A stretch of DNA of 64,000 bases from Calothrix sp. NIES-2100 (GCF_002368195.1 NZ_AP018178.1:1062238-1126237), one strand, 5' to 3'. Shown: positions 30,048 to 40,085, counted from the stretch's first letter. Made by a program: numbers and translations. Notes: generated from the letters alone by a model not told the origin.

Positions 30048-30344
30048 AAAATTCTCCTGAGAAATTAACTCATCAGATTTTTGTAGACAAAGAAGATATT
30101 CATGCGATCAATTTCCGAGAAGAAAGTTTCGCTCGCGGCGATTTTGCTATCCTTGAGACAACATCACCCCGACTGTTGTATGTTCAGCCTCAGCGTTGAG
30201 CATACAACACTCTTTTTACTTTCTTTGTGTCAAGCAAACTTAAATATTGTAACTAAATTGCTCTTAATGTTTGCCTGAATTAAATATATGCAATTAACGC
30301 TAACTTGTCGTCCACTCTGAGTTGAAACTTTTGTACAATACAAT

Positions 30345-30394
30345 GATTGATGAATCAGTCCATATATCAATGGAAGGTTGGCTCCAACTAAAGT
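30345..30394 (+). repeat. 50-bp direct repeat, copy 1
   Basis: It aligns without gaps to 34080-34129 at 43 of 50 positions, sharing gattgat, aatc, tccat, ggttg and ctccaactaaagt. Copy 1 runs into the hairpin at 30383. Copy 2 lies about 140 bp upstream of the haemagglutinin-like gene. Confidence 0.7.
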
Positions 30395-30422
30395 TTGAAT
30401 CTAAATTCAAACTTTAGTTGGA
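30383..30422. repeat. perfect 18-bp stem hairpin between cupin and GH26 genes
   Basis: The arms tccaactaaagtttgaat and attcaaactttagttgga pair perfectly around a ctaa loop. It lies 17 bp past the stop of the minus-strand cupin gene. No T-tract follows on the minus strand, so if it is a terminator it is atypical; it could equally be an operator-like palindrome upstream of the hydrolase cluster. Confidence 0.6.
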
Positions 30423-30438
30423 TGCCTAAGTCAAGAAG

Positions 30439-30822
30439 TCACCATCCTGACTGTTTCTCTTTTGAATATACAGTCTCGTCTTGTTTACGCCAAGCCGGCT
30501 CAACTATGCATATAAACATTAGCGGCTCAACTCCACAATTGTGAATAAATTGTTTGGTATTCGGTGGAATGTAGACAGCATCTCCTGGTTCTACTATCTC
30601 TAGTTCATCATCTATATGCATTTCTCCCTGACCACTGAGAATATAGTAAACTTCGGAAGTTTTTAAGGAGTGAGGTGTAGAAGTTTGTCCAATTGGCACT
30701 ACTGCATGAGCCAGACTGTAGTTTAATTTCAAAGGTTGTTTATCAGGATGTAACAATTCTCGCAAAATAGTGGCATCACCTGCAATGAACTCTGTACACG
30801 CATTTAGTTTTTGTATTAGCAC
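30439..30822 (-). CDS. small cupin-domain protein
   Basis: The product is a 127-residue single-cupin protein. Motif 1 is degenerate (TPHSLKTSEVYYILSGQGEM) and motif 2 reads GDAVYIPPNTKQFIHNCG. One metal-ligand set (His, Glu, His) can be placed: His in TPHS, Glu in SEVYY, His in FIHN. Function is unknown: sugar isomerases, dioxygenases and sensors all use this fold. It stands alone on the minus strand, separated from its neighbours by hairpin and relic sequence. Confidence 0.85.
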   Translation of the reverse strand: MLIQKLNACTEFIAGDATILRELLHPDKQPLKLNYSLAHAVVPIGQTSTPHSLKTSEVYYILSGQGEMHIDDELEIVEPGDAVYIPPNTKQFIHNCGVEPLMFICIVEPAWRKQDETVYSKEKQSGW

Positions 30823-30967
30823 TGTCTAAAAACCTTTAAAACAAGAGGGTTAAGCTTACCGAATAAGACAAAAGAAAGAAAAACAAAAATCAGAAGATTT
30901 GAGGTATCTCTCAAGCCAACAAACCAAAATTTTAGGCTGTTTTGATTGATTTCGATTGCAAAGCTAT

Positions 30968-31150
30968 CAAAACAGCTTTGATAGACAAATTAGGTCACAG
31001 GCTCGAATCTGCTGATACATCTCAAACCGATGGGCTGAACCTGGATAGATAGTGAAGCCGATCCCCACGCATCCTAACCTCAGCGCATCCTCCACGCTGC
31101 CAGTGAGTGCTTGCGTTGGGTCTGACTCGACTGAGGTGCAGTGGCGATCG
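30968..31150 (-). pseudogene. fbaB: class I fructose-bisphosphate aldolase fragment
   Basis: Directly after the 6-phosphogluconate dehydrogenase stop, about 60 codons read ALTGSVEDALRLGCVGIGFT, then IYPGSAHRFEMYQQIRA. That is an internal piece of DhnA/FbaB-type aldolase. It has no start, and after QQIRA the similarity is lost and a TGA follows. The Schiff-base lysine region is absent. The remnant suggests an earlier gnd-fbaB sugar-phosphate unit. Confidence 0.65.
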
Positions 31151-32179
31151 TCATGATTTCGTCTGTGCCTGTTGTTCTACGTGTCCGCCAAACTGGAAAC
31201 GCATAGCAGACAGTAGCTTATCCGCAAAATCATTCTCGCCGCGTGAGCTAAACCGTTGATACAGGGCTGCGCTGAGTACAGGGACAGGAGTGCCTTCGTC
31301 AATGGCGGCGGCGATCGTCCAGCGTCCTTCGCCCGAATCGGACACGCGCCCCCCAAAGCCTGATAGGTCTGGTTGTTCCAGGAGGGCGATCGCAGTTAGA
31401 TCCAGTAGCCAGGAGGCAATTACACTGCCCCGTCGCCAAACTTCAGCAATATCAGGCAGATTCAAGTCATACTGATAGTTTTCAGGATTGCGGAGAGGAG
31501 TCGTTTCAGCATTAGCCACACCGTTTTGCTTACCCACATTGGCGTGATGCAAGATATTCAATCCTTCTGCGTAGGCTGCCATCAAGCCATATTCGATGCC
31601 ATTATGCACCATCTTGACAAAATGCCCCGCCCCATGCGATCCGCAGTGCAGATAGCCTTCTTCAGCCGTACCGCTCATCTTTTCCCGTCCAACAGTACGC
31701 AAAATATCACCCCGTCCGGGAGCTAATGATTTAAAAATCGGATCGAGATACTGAACCGCCATCTGAGATCCACCAATCATCATGCAATAACCACGCTCCA
31801 AACCCCACACTCCGCCACTGGTTCCTACATCTAGGTAGTGAATGCCCTTTTGCATCAGATCGTTTGCCCGTCGAATATCGTCAATATAGTAAGAGTTGCC
31901 GCCATCAATTAAGATGTCGCCGGAATCCAATTTTGTAGCCAGTTCCTTCACCATCTGCTCGGTTGCTTCTCCGGCTGGCACCATCAACCAAATCGCACGA
32001 GGTTTATCGAGTTTCTGGACAAAATCATCCAGGCTGTAAGTGCCGATCGCCCCTTCTGATACAAGCTGTTTCACTTTGTCAGGTGTGCGATTGAACACCA
32101 CACATTCATGGTTGTTTTGCAGCAGTCGCCGAACAATGTTCGCACCCATACGTCCCAGACCAATCACTCCCATCTGCAT
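31151..32179 (-). CDS. gnd: 6-phosphogluconate dehydrogenase, decarboxylating (short GntZ/YqeC type)
   Basis: The product has 342 residues and oxidises 6-phosphogluconate to ribulose 5-phosphate and CO2. The N-terminal cofactor motif is GLGRMG with FNRTPDKV, followed by LIDGGNSYY, YLDVGTSGGVWGLERGYCMM and the catalytic-Lys segment HFVKMVHNGIEYG. The length (~340, not ~470) marks the short subgroup, often NAD-dependent. Shine-Dalgarno ggagaaaaatt precedes ATG 32179. An aldolase relic follows directly. Confidence 0.93.
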   Translation of the reverse strand: MQMGVIGLGRMGANIVRRLLQNNHECVVFNRTPDKVKQLVSEGAIGTYSLDDFVQKLDKPRAIWLMVPAGEATEQMVKELATKLDSGDILIDGGNSYYIDDIRRANDLMQKGIHYLDVGTSGGVWGLERGYCMMIGGSQMAVQYLDPIFKSLAPGRGDILRTVGREKMSGTAEEGYLHCGSHGAGHFVKMVHNGIEYGLMAAYAEGLNILHHANVGKQNGVANAETTPLRNPENYQYDLNLPDIAEVWRRGSVIASWLLDLTAIALLEQPDLSGFGGRVSDSGEGRWTIAAAIDEGTPVPVLSAALYQRFSSRGENDFADKLLSAMRFQFGGHVEQQAQTKS

Positions 32180-32374
32180 AATTTTTCTCCAATGTAATTC
32201 TCGTTTGCATACAGTCGGTTCTGATTAGAGATAAGATTCTGGTTCATTAACAGAACAGCAATATTTCATCCTTTCTACTCAAATACATCACCTGTGCAAA
32301 AGGGCTGATAAAATTTGCTCGATCGCTTGCCTCAAAATGTTCAATGAAACCCTTGATGTCATTCCCTTCTTCCC

Positions 32375-32422
32375 TAGGGCGTGTTTTCAAACTCGTTATA
32401 TCCTAGAAAAAGATGCGATCGC
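32375..32422 (+). repeat. solo end of the IS5-like element found at 3914
   Basis: tagggcgtgttttcaaactc followed by gttatatccta and agatgcgatcgc matches the left end of the 3914-4496 element over nearly 50 bases. No transposase codons and no matching right end are found nearby, so this is a one-ended relic or a boundary of a larger rearrangement. Confidence 0.75.
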
Positions 32423-32523
32423 TTTGTGATAGTGTCGCTCAATTGAAGCAAGCGTCGAAGCTTTTACAACGTTTTAGAACGATGAAACAATGGAACTTCT
32501 CGAAGCGGCATGATAGGTTTTAT

Positions 32524-32970
32524 TCAGTGAACAAGACCAAAACGAAGTGCCCGAATCGCTGCCTGGGTGCGATCGCTGGCGCAGAGTTTTTTCAGAATAT
32601 TGCGAACATGGGTCTTCACTGTACCCGTGGTGATATACAACTCTCCAGCAATTACGGAGTTACTGTGCCCATCAACAATCAATTGCAACACCTCCAACTG
32701 ACGCTCAGTCAAAAGTTCAATATCGATAATCTGCTTGTATTTTGGTTCGATCGCTCGAATCGTAACCGTTTGTGAGCAATCGTAAGTCATCGTCTTAACA
32801 GGATTAATGCCCTCTACTTGAGGAGGGTATTTATGTTGGAGCAGCCCGGCAACTTCTTGTGCAACTACAGTGAAAGCACGATTAATAGTAGATTTACTAA
32901 AAACATCAACTTGAGTTGGAACATTTAGATGCTCAAAATCATTCTCGAGTAGGAATACGATCGATGTCAT
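32524..32970 (-). CDS. LuxR-type transcriptional regulator without receiver domain
   Basis: The product has 148 residues. The last ~65 (LLTERQLEVLQLIVDGHSNS, GTVKTHVRNILKKL) are a LuxR/NarL helix-turn-helix. The N-terminal 80 residues match no receiver motif (no conserved Asp/Lys set) and include a CSQTVTIRAIEPKY stretch of unknown role. It may be a single-domain regulator of the type common in Nostocales. Neighbours are convergent or solitary, so no target is obvious. Confidence 0.85.
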   Translation of the reverse strand: MTSIVFLLENDFEHLNVPTQVDVFSKSTINRAFTVVAQEVAGLLQHKYPPQVEGINPVKTMTYDCSQTVTIRAIEPKYKQIIDIELLTERQLEVLQLIVDGHSNSVIAGELYITTGTVKTHVRNILKKLCASDRTQAAIRALRFGLVH

Positions 32971-33087
32971 AATACTGTCCCTATTGAAATACGAACTGGT
33001 TACTAACTCAAATTTGATAAACTATCCTGCCGCTAAAACACTGCGAATAAGAATAATCAGCACAATTAACGTGATGACGGTACAATT

Positions 33088-33255
33088 TTATGCTCCCAAT
33101 TGCTGGCTAATATGATTTTTGTTCAGCCCCAACTGCTGGAACAGGCGATCGTACTTTCTAATGCACTGCTTTAACTGACTCAATTCTTCAACGAGTCGCT
33201 CAAACTCAACTCTCTGCACTGTCAAGGTTGCGTGATTTGATGCGTCAAGTTTCAT
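33088..33255 (-). CDS. small coiled-coil protein, hypothetical
   Basis: From ATG 33255 a 55-residue protein is encoded; a TTG start at 33294 is also in frame. VEFERLVEELSQLKQCIRKY has heptad-like Leu/Ile spacing and suggests a short coiled coil. I do not recognise a family. It lies about 120 bp upstream of the LuxR-type gene on the same strand, so the two could be linked. Coding status is moderate because no strong ribosome-binding site is visible. Confidence 0.45.
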   Translation of the reverse strand: MKLDASNHATLTVQRVEFERLVEELSQLKQCIRKYDRLFQQLGLNKNHISQQLGA

Positions 33256-33299
33256 GTCATTTATTTCATCATTTTGAAACAAGGTATAATCCAATACAG

Positions 33300-34079
33300 T
33301 TCAGATCAGACCAAAACATTTGTAGAGACGGCGATTTATGAGCCAGCGCGTTGCGGGGGTTCCAAGAGTTGTAGCGACTGGTGTCGCGTCTGGTAAACCC
33401 ACAATTTTGTACAAGTAGCCCTTAACCCAAGCGTATTGAGGTATAATCATCCGCTTCTAATGACAGGTTGAAAGCACGGAAAAATGTTTTAAGCGTATTC
33501 TTATCAACTTTGACTTCGCAGCTTAACAATCAACTGACAGTACGTTCATCCAGGAGCGATTATTCACTTAATAATTCATAAGTGTAACGCTCACCAAATT
33601 TTAGATTTTAGATTTTAAATTTTGGATTGAAGATTCAAAATTTAAAATCTAAACTGGTCTGTTCGCGTAGCGTTCCCGCAGGATAGCCCCCGAATTTAAA
33701 CGCGAGAATAAATCCACGCATCCAAAATCTAAAAATTTTTTCTTGTTGCCCCTGCATTCTATGCATGGGGTTAATCTAAAATCCACGCATCCAAAATCCA
33801 AAATTGATTCACTCACAAAATTCGTTATATAATACTCCAGTCAGGCAATGGGAGCAAGTTGAGCGCTTAGAATTTGAGCCATTAGTTTTACCTCGATTGT
33901 CTAATTGGTTTTCACCTGATTCAATTACACGAAGCAACAAGAGTTGCCATGCATGACTCTGTTTCCAGAAACGGGATTAAATCTCATCGAAAAGATAGCT
34001 GTGTTTGCATGAAGTTTAGTATAGGCAATCAACTTTTACCTGTCATCCACTCAGGGTTTACACTTTTGCTCAATAGAGC
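33300..34079. other. gene-free stretch rich in a/t repeats
   Basis: It contains repeated attttagattttagatttt, ccacgcatccaaaatc (twice, near 33715 and 33781) and gttcgcgtagcgttcccgc at 33661. A ~105-bp open piece near 33848-33954 reads WEQVERLEFEPLVLPRLSNW and could be a gene relic, but I cannot assign it. No RNA gene was recognised. Confidence 0.5.
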
Positions 34080-34129
34080 GATTGATCAATCAATCCATCT
34101 CACAATGGCAGGTTGACTCCAACTAAAGT
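34080..34129 (+). repeat. 50-bp direct repeat, copy 2
   Basis: Partner of 30345-30394 (43 of 50 identical). It lies about 140 bp upstream of the haemagglutinin-like ATG at 34271, in a position where a promoter or operator could be. Confidence 0.7.
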
Positions 34130-34270
34130 ACAACCACCAAACTGACGAAGTAGCGCTAACTAACTTATCTTGCCTGATTTGATGCGGTCGATTCCTTTAT
34201 CCTGACTTAACTGATCGCGCAAAAGCCACCCACTCAAGAGCGATCGCAACGATCTAACGAAGGTAGCAAA

Positions 34271-37039
34271 ATGAGTCGATCACACTTAGCAATCTGGGTT
34301 TTAACAATCACTGGCTTGAATGTTTTGTGTGCCTTACCGAGCGCGGCTCAAGTAGTGCCCGATGCTACACTGCCTGCGGGAGAGCGATCACAAGTCACAG
34401 GTAATCCCAACGTGCAAATTGATGGCGGAGCCAGACGAGGCGGCAACCTGTTCCACAGCTTCAGTCAATTTTCGATTCCTACAGGTGGATCTGCCTATTT
34501 TAACAATGCCGCTGACGTGCAGAACATTTTCAGCCGCGTCACAGGTGGGTCAGTCTCCAATATTGATGGGTTAATCCGAGCGAATGCGACGGCAAATCTG
34601 TTCTTGCTCAATCCCAATGGGATTTTATTTGGTCCGAATGCGTCGCTCAATATTGGCGGTTCCTTTGTGGGCACGACTGCGAATGCGATCGGCTTTCCCA
34701 ATGGTGAAGTGTTCAGCAGCGATGCGACGAAATCGCTACCCAGTCAATTGCTCACTATGAATCCTAATGCTTTTTTCTTTAATCAACTGGCAGCACAAGC
34801 CATTATTAATCAGTCAACCGCAAATAATGAAACAGGGCTTCGGGTACCAGCAGCACAAAGTCTGTTGCTGATCGGGGGTGATATCCGGTTAGAAGGTGGG
34901 CGAATCGTGAGTCCGGCTAGTCGAGTCGAGTTGGGTGCCGTTGCTGGCCAGGGAAGCGTCGGGCTAAGTCAAACGGCGGGCGAATGGCGGTTGAGTTTTC
35001 CCAATGATCTGGTGCGGGCAGATGTGTCTCTGGGCAACAAATCTCGGATAGACGTTCGTGCTGGAGGTGGCGGGAGTATTGCCGTCACGGCTCGGAACTT
35101 GACGATGAACCAATTAAGTTTCCTTCAGGTGGGAATCAACTCAGGCTTGGGCTTTGATGGTGCTTCTGCTGGCAATCTTACTATCGATGCGACACAGACA
35201 GTTACCCTCAAAGATGTCAGCCTGCTTGTAAATTACGTAGACTCCGGAGCAACTGGCAATGCAGGCAACATCAATATTCTGACTGGTTCACTCTACTTAA
35301 TCAATGGTTCTCAACTGTTTGCGAGTACCTTTGGCAATGGGAATGCGGGCAAGGTGAATATTAATGCTCGTGAGCAAGTTTCCTTTGCCGGGGAGGGTGA
35401 CACTGGATTCAGTCTCGTCTCCAGTGGAGCATTTAGTTCAGTAGAGCAGGGAGCGCTAGGCAATGGGAGTGACATCAACATTGAGACTGGGTCGCTTTTG
35501 GTGACGGGGGGCGCTGGACTGTTTGCTAGCACCTTTGGAAAAGGGAATGCGGGTAGTATCAATATAGTTGCCCGTGAGGGAGTCTCTTTTGATGGAGCAG
35601 CTAGTTCGGGGGCTGCCACTGGAGCATTCAGTTCAATAGCGCAACCAGGGATCGGCAACGCGGGCAACATCAACATCAGGACTAGGTCGCTGTCGCTGAC
35701 AGGGGGTGCTGGACTGTTGGCGCTGACTGAAGGCACAGGAAATGCAGGCGATATCATAATCATTGCAGATGCTGCTAACTTTTCTGGAGTTAGCGACTTT
35801 GGATTGGCGAGTGGGATATTGACGAGCAATACAGCTACAGCGAATGGTCAGGGCGGAAACATTAAAATCACTGCTGGAACCTTGAGCATTCAAGATGGGG
35901 CAGTTTCGACTGCGCGAACGTATAACCAGTCGGATGGTGGTAATATCACTATTAACGTCAATACCCTTAACCTGACCAGTGGTGGAAAACTCCTTACCAC
36001 TACCCATAGCAGTGGACGAGCAGGCAACACGATCATCAATGCCACCGACAAAATCACTATTTCTGGCTTTGACCCCGCCTTCGCCGATCGAGTCGCTCGA
36101 TTTGGTGAACGAACCTACACGATTAGTCCCAGCAGTGGGCTGTTTGCCAACACAGAAGCCAACTCCACAGGGCAGGGAGGTGGCATCACGATCACGACTG
36201 GGCAATTGATTCTCCAAAATACTGGTCAAGTCACTGTCAAGAGTGCTGGGTTAGGAGGTGCAGGCAAAGTGGATGTATCAGCACAAGCTATTACTCTGAA
36301 CAACCAGGCGGATATCAGTGCTGATACCACAGGCGGTGGCGGTAATATCAATTTGCGATCGCCCTTCATCCTCCTGCGCAACGGCAGTAACATCACCACC
36401 AACGCCACTGGAGCGAATATTCCGGGCGGCGACATCACCACTGATACCCGCTTCCTGATTGCAGTGCCGAACGAAGATAGCAACATCAGCGCCAACTCTG
36501 AAGACTTTCGCGGTGGTAATGTCCGCATCAATGCCTTTTCCCTCTTCGGTATTCGTCCCAGTCCGATTTCCACCCCGTTGAGTGAAATTACTGCCACAGG
36601 TGCAACTTCTACATTGAGTGGCATGATCAACATCATCCTCACCGGTATTGACCCTACCTCTGGATTAGTGGAACTACCCGCCGACCTCGTAGATTCATCG
36701 GGGCTAATTGCTCAAGGCTGCCCTGCCAACGAGGGCAACTCCTTCGCGATCACCGGTCGCGGTGGCTTGCCGCCTACACCAGAACAGCAGTTAGATGATG
36801 ATGCGGAGTGGAGCGATCGCCGCAGACTAGCCGTAGCTCAGCAGATAGACAGAACAGGACACGGGGAAGCTCAAAATCCAGATTTCAAAACTCAAAATTC
36901 AAAACTTCCCCACACCCCCATTATCGAAGCCAACAGAATACACGTCATTCCCACTGGAGAGGTCTTCCTGGTTGCCGACACCCTTGACCGAACGGTGCAG
37001 AATCGCTTGAATCAATCAGTTGCTTGCCAGGGAAGATAG
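34271..37039 (+). CDS. filamentous-haemagglutinin-like secreted exoprotein (TpsA type)
   Basis: The product has 922 residues. A Sec signal peptide spans 1-27 (IWVLTITGLNVLCALPSAAQ). Residues ~28-150 are a TPS secretion domain with NLFHSFSQFSIPTGGSAYFN and the NPNGILFGPNA motif. A long parallel beta-helix of N/G/S-rich repeats follows (GNAGNINI..., G.AGLFASTFGKGNAG). The C-terminus has the cyanobacterial QGCPANEGNSFAITGRGGLP block. It should cross the outer membrane through a TpsB/FhaC-type pore, which is not encoded here. A short repeat-like tract (FKTQNSK) sits inside the coding region near 36890. Confidence 0.92.
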   Translation: MSRSHLAIWVLTITGLNVLCALPSAAQVVPDATLPAGERSQVTGNPNVQIDGGARRGGNLFHSFSQFSIPTGGSAYFNNAADVQNIFSRVTGGSVSNIDGLIRANATANLFLLNPNGILFGPNASLNIGGSFVGTTANAIGFPNGEVFSSDATKSLPSQLLTMNPNAFFFNQLAAQAIINQSTANNETGLRVPAAQSLLLIGGDIRLEGGRIVSPASRVELGAVAGQGSVGLSQTAGEWRLSFPNDLVRADVSLGNKSRIDVRAGGGGSIAVTARNLTMNQLSFLQVGINSGLGFDGASAGNLTIDATQTVTLKDVSLLVNYVDSGATGNAGNINILTGSLYLINGSQLFASTFGNGNAGKVNINAREQVSFAGEGDTGFSLVSSGAFSSVEQGALGNGSDINIETGSLLVTGGAGLFASTFGKGNAGSINIVAREGVSFDGAASSGAATGAFSSIAQPGIGNAGNINIRTRSLSLTGGAGLLALTEGTGNAGDIIIIADAANFSGVSDFGLASGILTSNTATANGQGGNIKITAGTLSIQDGAVSTARTYNQSDGGNITINVNTLNLTSGGKLLTTTHSSGRAGNTIINATDKITISGFDPAFADRVARFGERTYTISPSSGLFANTEANSTGQGGGITITTGQLILQNTGQVTVKSAGLGGAGKVDVSAQAITLNNQADISADTTGGGGNINLRSPFILLRNGSNITTNATGANIPGGDITTDTRFLIAVPNEDSNISANSEDFRGGNVRINAFSLFGIRPSPISTPLSEITATGATSTLSGMINIILTGIDPTSGLVELPADLVDSSGLIAQGCPANEGNSFAITGRGGLPPTPEQQLDDDAEWSDRRRLAVAQQIDRTGHGEAQNPDFKTQNSKLPHTPIIEANRIHVIPTGEVFLVADTLDRTVQNRLNQSVACQGR

Positions 37040-37366
37040 CATACGGGCTTTTAAGAAGTACTGAAGAACCCAAACAAAATATCAATCAGTTACTCATAAG
37101 TAATCATAATCTCTACTATGTCAGCTTGTTAGAATTTCCTGTGTTTAAAAGTATTATAAGCTACAAGTATTTTAGTGATCGCTCTTTGGGGAAAAACTTT
37201 TTGGTTTACTGTTAAAGTAAGCTAACTTGCTTATCTTACCTGGTCTTATATTGTAGAATTTGCGATTATTGTAGAATTTGCGATAACAAGACGAAACAAG
37301 CTAGAAACATTCACTTCAATCAACCACATCGCCTGATATCAGGATCGGCAGGAGCCTTACAAACAG
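37040..37366. promoter_or_regulatory. 327-bp intergenic region before the CHAT gene
   Basis: This AT-rich gap separates the exoprotein stop from the CHAT gene ATG. It has a tandem tgtagaatttgcgat repeat near 37252-37283 and no terminator I can identify, so the CHAT gene may have its own promoter or be read through from upstream. A frame at 37024-37215 looks non-coding. Confidence 0.4.
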
Positions 37367-40078
37367 ATGAATGAGGAGTATCGGGATAGACGAATTGATC
37401 AAAGGCGCTTTGGATTACGGTATCTCTTCTTGGCAAGAGGATGGTTTCGCTGCCTTCAATTTGCTCTGATCGGACTGCTCATTTTTATTAGCTTGCATGT
37501 TGGCATAGCGATCGCCGCAGATAAAACGGGTGATTGGCTGAAGGTGGAGCAGACAGGACGATCGCCCGCTACATCCCAACCTCTCCAACTCTCTGAAACT
37601 TCGTCATCTCAGCTTGTGCAGCAGGCACAAGACCATTATCAGGCAGGGCAACTAAGAGAGGCGATCACCCTTTGGCAACAGGCCGCAGACCGTTACAAAA
37701 CAGCAGGCGATCGCACGAATCAAGCACTCGTGCTGAGTTTCCTCGCCACTGCCTTTGAAGATTTGGGACAGTGGGCGCAGGCGAATCAGGCGATCGATCA
37801 AGCCATCTCGCTGGCAAGTACCCAAAAGTCCAATCCCGATCGCTCACAAGTTCTCGCGCAGGTACTGACCACTCAGGGAAAGCTGCAACTGGCGCAGGGT
37901 AAAGCCAGCGACGCATTAGCAACCTGGCAACAAGCGGAGGCTGTCTATCGCCAAGCCCATGATTCGATTGGCATCCTCGGTAGCCAGATTAATCAGGCAA
38001 GAGCCTTACAGTCCCAGGGACTTTACCGACGAGCCACAGCAAAGCTGGCGCAAGTAGAACAGTCGTTGCAAAGCCAGCCCGACGGGCGTTTGAAGGTGAC
38101 CGGTCTGCGAAACCTGGGCAAAATGCTGAGGCTGGTGGGCAATCTGGATCAATCTCGTGTGGTTTTGCAGCAAAGTTTGGCGATCGCTCAGAACCTGCAC
38201 GACAAAACGATTGCATCCGATATTAGCGGCATTCTGTTCAGTTTGGGCAACACGACTCGCGCCCAGGGAGAAACGGAGACTGCATTGGATTTTTATCAAA
38301 AAGCGATCGCCACAGCTCCTTCACTGACCGCGAAAACTCAGATCCAACTTGCCCAGTTAAGCTTGTTGGTTGACAGCGATCGACAAACAGAGACTCAGCC
38401 CCTATTTGCACAAATTCAATCCCAGCTTGCCCAGTTACCGCCCGGTCGTCTAGCAGAGTATGCCCGAATTGATCTGGCTCGAAGCTTAGTCAAGATGGGG
38501 AGATGGGGAGGTGGGGGAGGTTTACGCTCTGAATTGCTTAAAACCTCAGCTCAGGAACTGGCGATCGCGATTCAACACATTCGGGCTTCAGGTGATTCTC
38601 GTGCTGAATCCTATGCCCTTGGCACTTTGGGTAATTTATATGAAACAACCCATCAATGGAACGATGCTCAAACCCTGACTCAACAGGCGCTCAGTCTGGC
38701 TCAATCGCTGGATGCCCCCGAAATTGCCTATCAATGGCAGTGGCAGCTGGGAAGAATTTTCTGTCAGGGTACACAGCCCTGCTCGGAGACTCTTAATTTG
38801 CCAAATGCCACAATCGCCTATAGTTCAGCGGTCAAAATGCTGCAATCGCTTCGCAGTGACCTGGTTGCGGTTAACCAGGATGTGCAATTTTCATTCCGAG
38901 AAAGTGTCGAACCCGTGTATCGCCAATTTGTAGAATTGTTATTGCAATCAAAAGGCGATGCACCCAGCCAGGAAAACCTGACACAGGCACGCGAGACAAT
39001 CGAAGCACTCCAGTTAGCAGAACTTGATAACTTCTTTCGAGAAGCTTGTACCAATGCTCATTCAGTAAAAATTGATCAAATTGATCCCCACGCAGCAGTC
39101 ATTTATCCTATCATTTTGCCCAGTCAATTGGTAGTGATTTTGGCATTGCCCAATCAGCCATTGCGCTATTCCAAAACATCTCAGCCGCAAGCGAATGTAG
39201 AAGGCATTTTGACCCAGATGCGCCAATCGCTCAGACCGACAGCCTTTGTCGAAGATTGGTTGCCTGCGGCTCAACAGGTCTATGATTTGCTTTTGCGTCC
39301 GATCGCGGCTGAACTTGCGAGCAGTGAGATCAAAACGCTTGTATTTGTGCCCGATGGATTGCTACGTAGTTTGCCAATGGCAGCTTTGCACGATGGTCAA
39401 CAGTATTTAATTGAGAAATATAGTATTGTATTAACACCTGGTCTACAATTGCTCCAACCCCAACCGCTAGAGCGTCAACAGCTTCAGGGACTATTAGCAG
39501 GATTAACACAAGCACGGGAGGGCTTTGCGGCATTGCCCAATGTTGGGGTTGAGATTAATCAAATTCAGTCAGAAATTCCGGCACAAGTGCTGTTAGATCA
39601 ATCGTTCACGGATCGATCGTTTGAACAGAAAATTGAGTTGACACCTTCACCGATCGTTCATTTGGCAACCCACGGTCAATTTAGCTCAAACGCTGATCAA
39701 ACCTTCATCTTGACCTGGGATGGAAAGATTAATGTCAAAGAATTGGATCAACTGCTGCGCTTTAGAGAAGGAAGACTTAACCCGATCGAACTGCTGGTAC
39801 TGAGTGCTTGTCAGACGGCAACCGGAGATAAACGAGCGGCTCTGGGGATGGCAGGGGTGGCAGTGCGATCGGGGGCACGCAGTACCCTCGCTTCCTTGTG
39901 GTCAGTGAGCGATCGCTCCACCGCCTCTTTGATGATTGCGTTTTACCGTGAGTTAGGAAAGCCTGGAGTAACCAAAGCCGAAGCCTTACGTCGCGCCCAG
40001 GTCGCATTATTACATCAAGACGATTACACCTCGCCCTATTACTGGGCACCGTTTGTTCTTTTAGGAAATTGGTTGTAA
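37367..40078 (+). CDS. TPR-CHAT domain protein (caspase-like peptidase)
   Basis: The product has 903 residues. A transmembrane segment or uncleaved signal lies at ~30-51 (LQFALIGLLIFISLHVGIAI). TPR repeats span ~80-480 (AQDHYQAGQLREAITLWQQA and others). The CHAT domain covers ~600-903 with the catalytic dyad His769 (HLATHG) and Cys815 (LSACQTA), followed by LGMAGVAVRSGARSTLASLW. CHAT proteins are caspase-superfamily proteases; in cyanobacteria they often accompany TPS exoproteins. A Gly/Trp-rich insertion (MGRWGGGGG) near residue 380 looks like repeat expansion. It lies 7 bp before the DUF928 gene. Confidence 0.93.
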   Translation: MNEEYRDRRIDQRRFGLRYLFLARGWFRCLQFALIGLLIFISLHVGIAIAADKTGDWLKVEQTGRSPATSQPLQLSETSSSQLVQQAQDHYQAGQLREAITLWQQAADRYKTAGDRTNQALVLSFLATAFEDLGQWAQANQAIDQAISLASTQKSNPDRSQVLAQVLTTQGKLQLAQGKASDALATWQQAEAVYRQAHDSIGILGSQINQARALQSQGLYRRATAKLAQVEQSLQSQPDGRLKVTGLRNLGKMLRLVGNLDQSRVVLQQSLAIAQNLHDKTIASDISGILFSLGNTTRAQGETETALDFYQKAIATAPSLTAKTQIQLAQLSLLVDSDRQTETQPLFAQIQSQLAQLPPGRLAEYARIDLARSLVKMGRWGGGGGLRSELLKTSAQELAIAIQHIRASGDSRAESYALGTLGNLYETTHQWNDAQTLTQQALSLAQSLDAPEIAYQWQWQLGRIFCQGTQPCSETLNLPNATIAYSSAVKMLQSLRSDLVAVNQDVQFSFRESVEPVYRQFVELLLQSKGDAPSQENLTQARETIEALQLAELDNFFREACTNAHSVKIDQIDPHAAVIYPIILPSQLVVILALPNQPLRYSKTSQPQANVEGILTQMRQSLRPTAFVEDWLPAAQQVYDLLLRPIAAELASSEIKTLVFVPDGLLRSLPMAALHDGQQYLIEKYSIVLTPGLQLLQPQPLERQQLQGLLAGLTQAREGFAALPNVGVEINQIQSEIPAQVLLDQSFTDRSFEQKIELTPSPIVHLATHGQFSSNADQTFILTWDGKINVKELDQLLRFREGRLNPIELLVLSACQTATGDKRAALGMAGVAVRSGARSTLASLWSVSDRSTASLMIAFYRELGKPGVTKAEALRRAQVALLHQDDYTSPYYWAPFVLLGNWL

Positions 40079-40085
40079 AAAGGTT

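Noticed and set aside
35311..36642. Minus-strand frames opposite the haemagglutinin-like gene
   Set aside because: The repetitive beta-helix coding produces artificial antisense frames; no start signals or domains.
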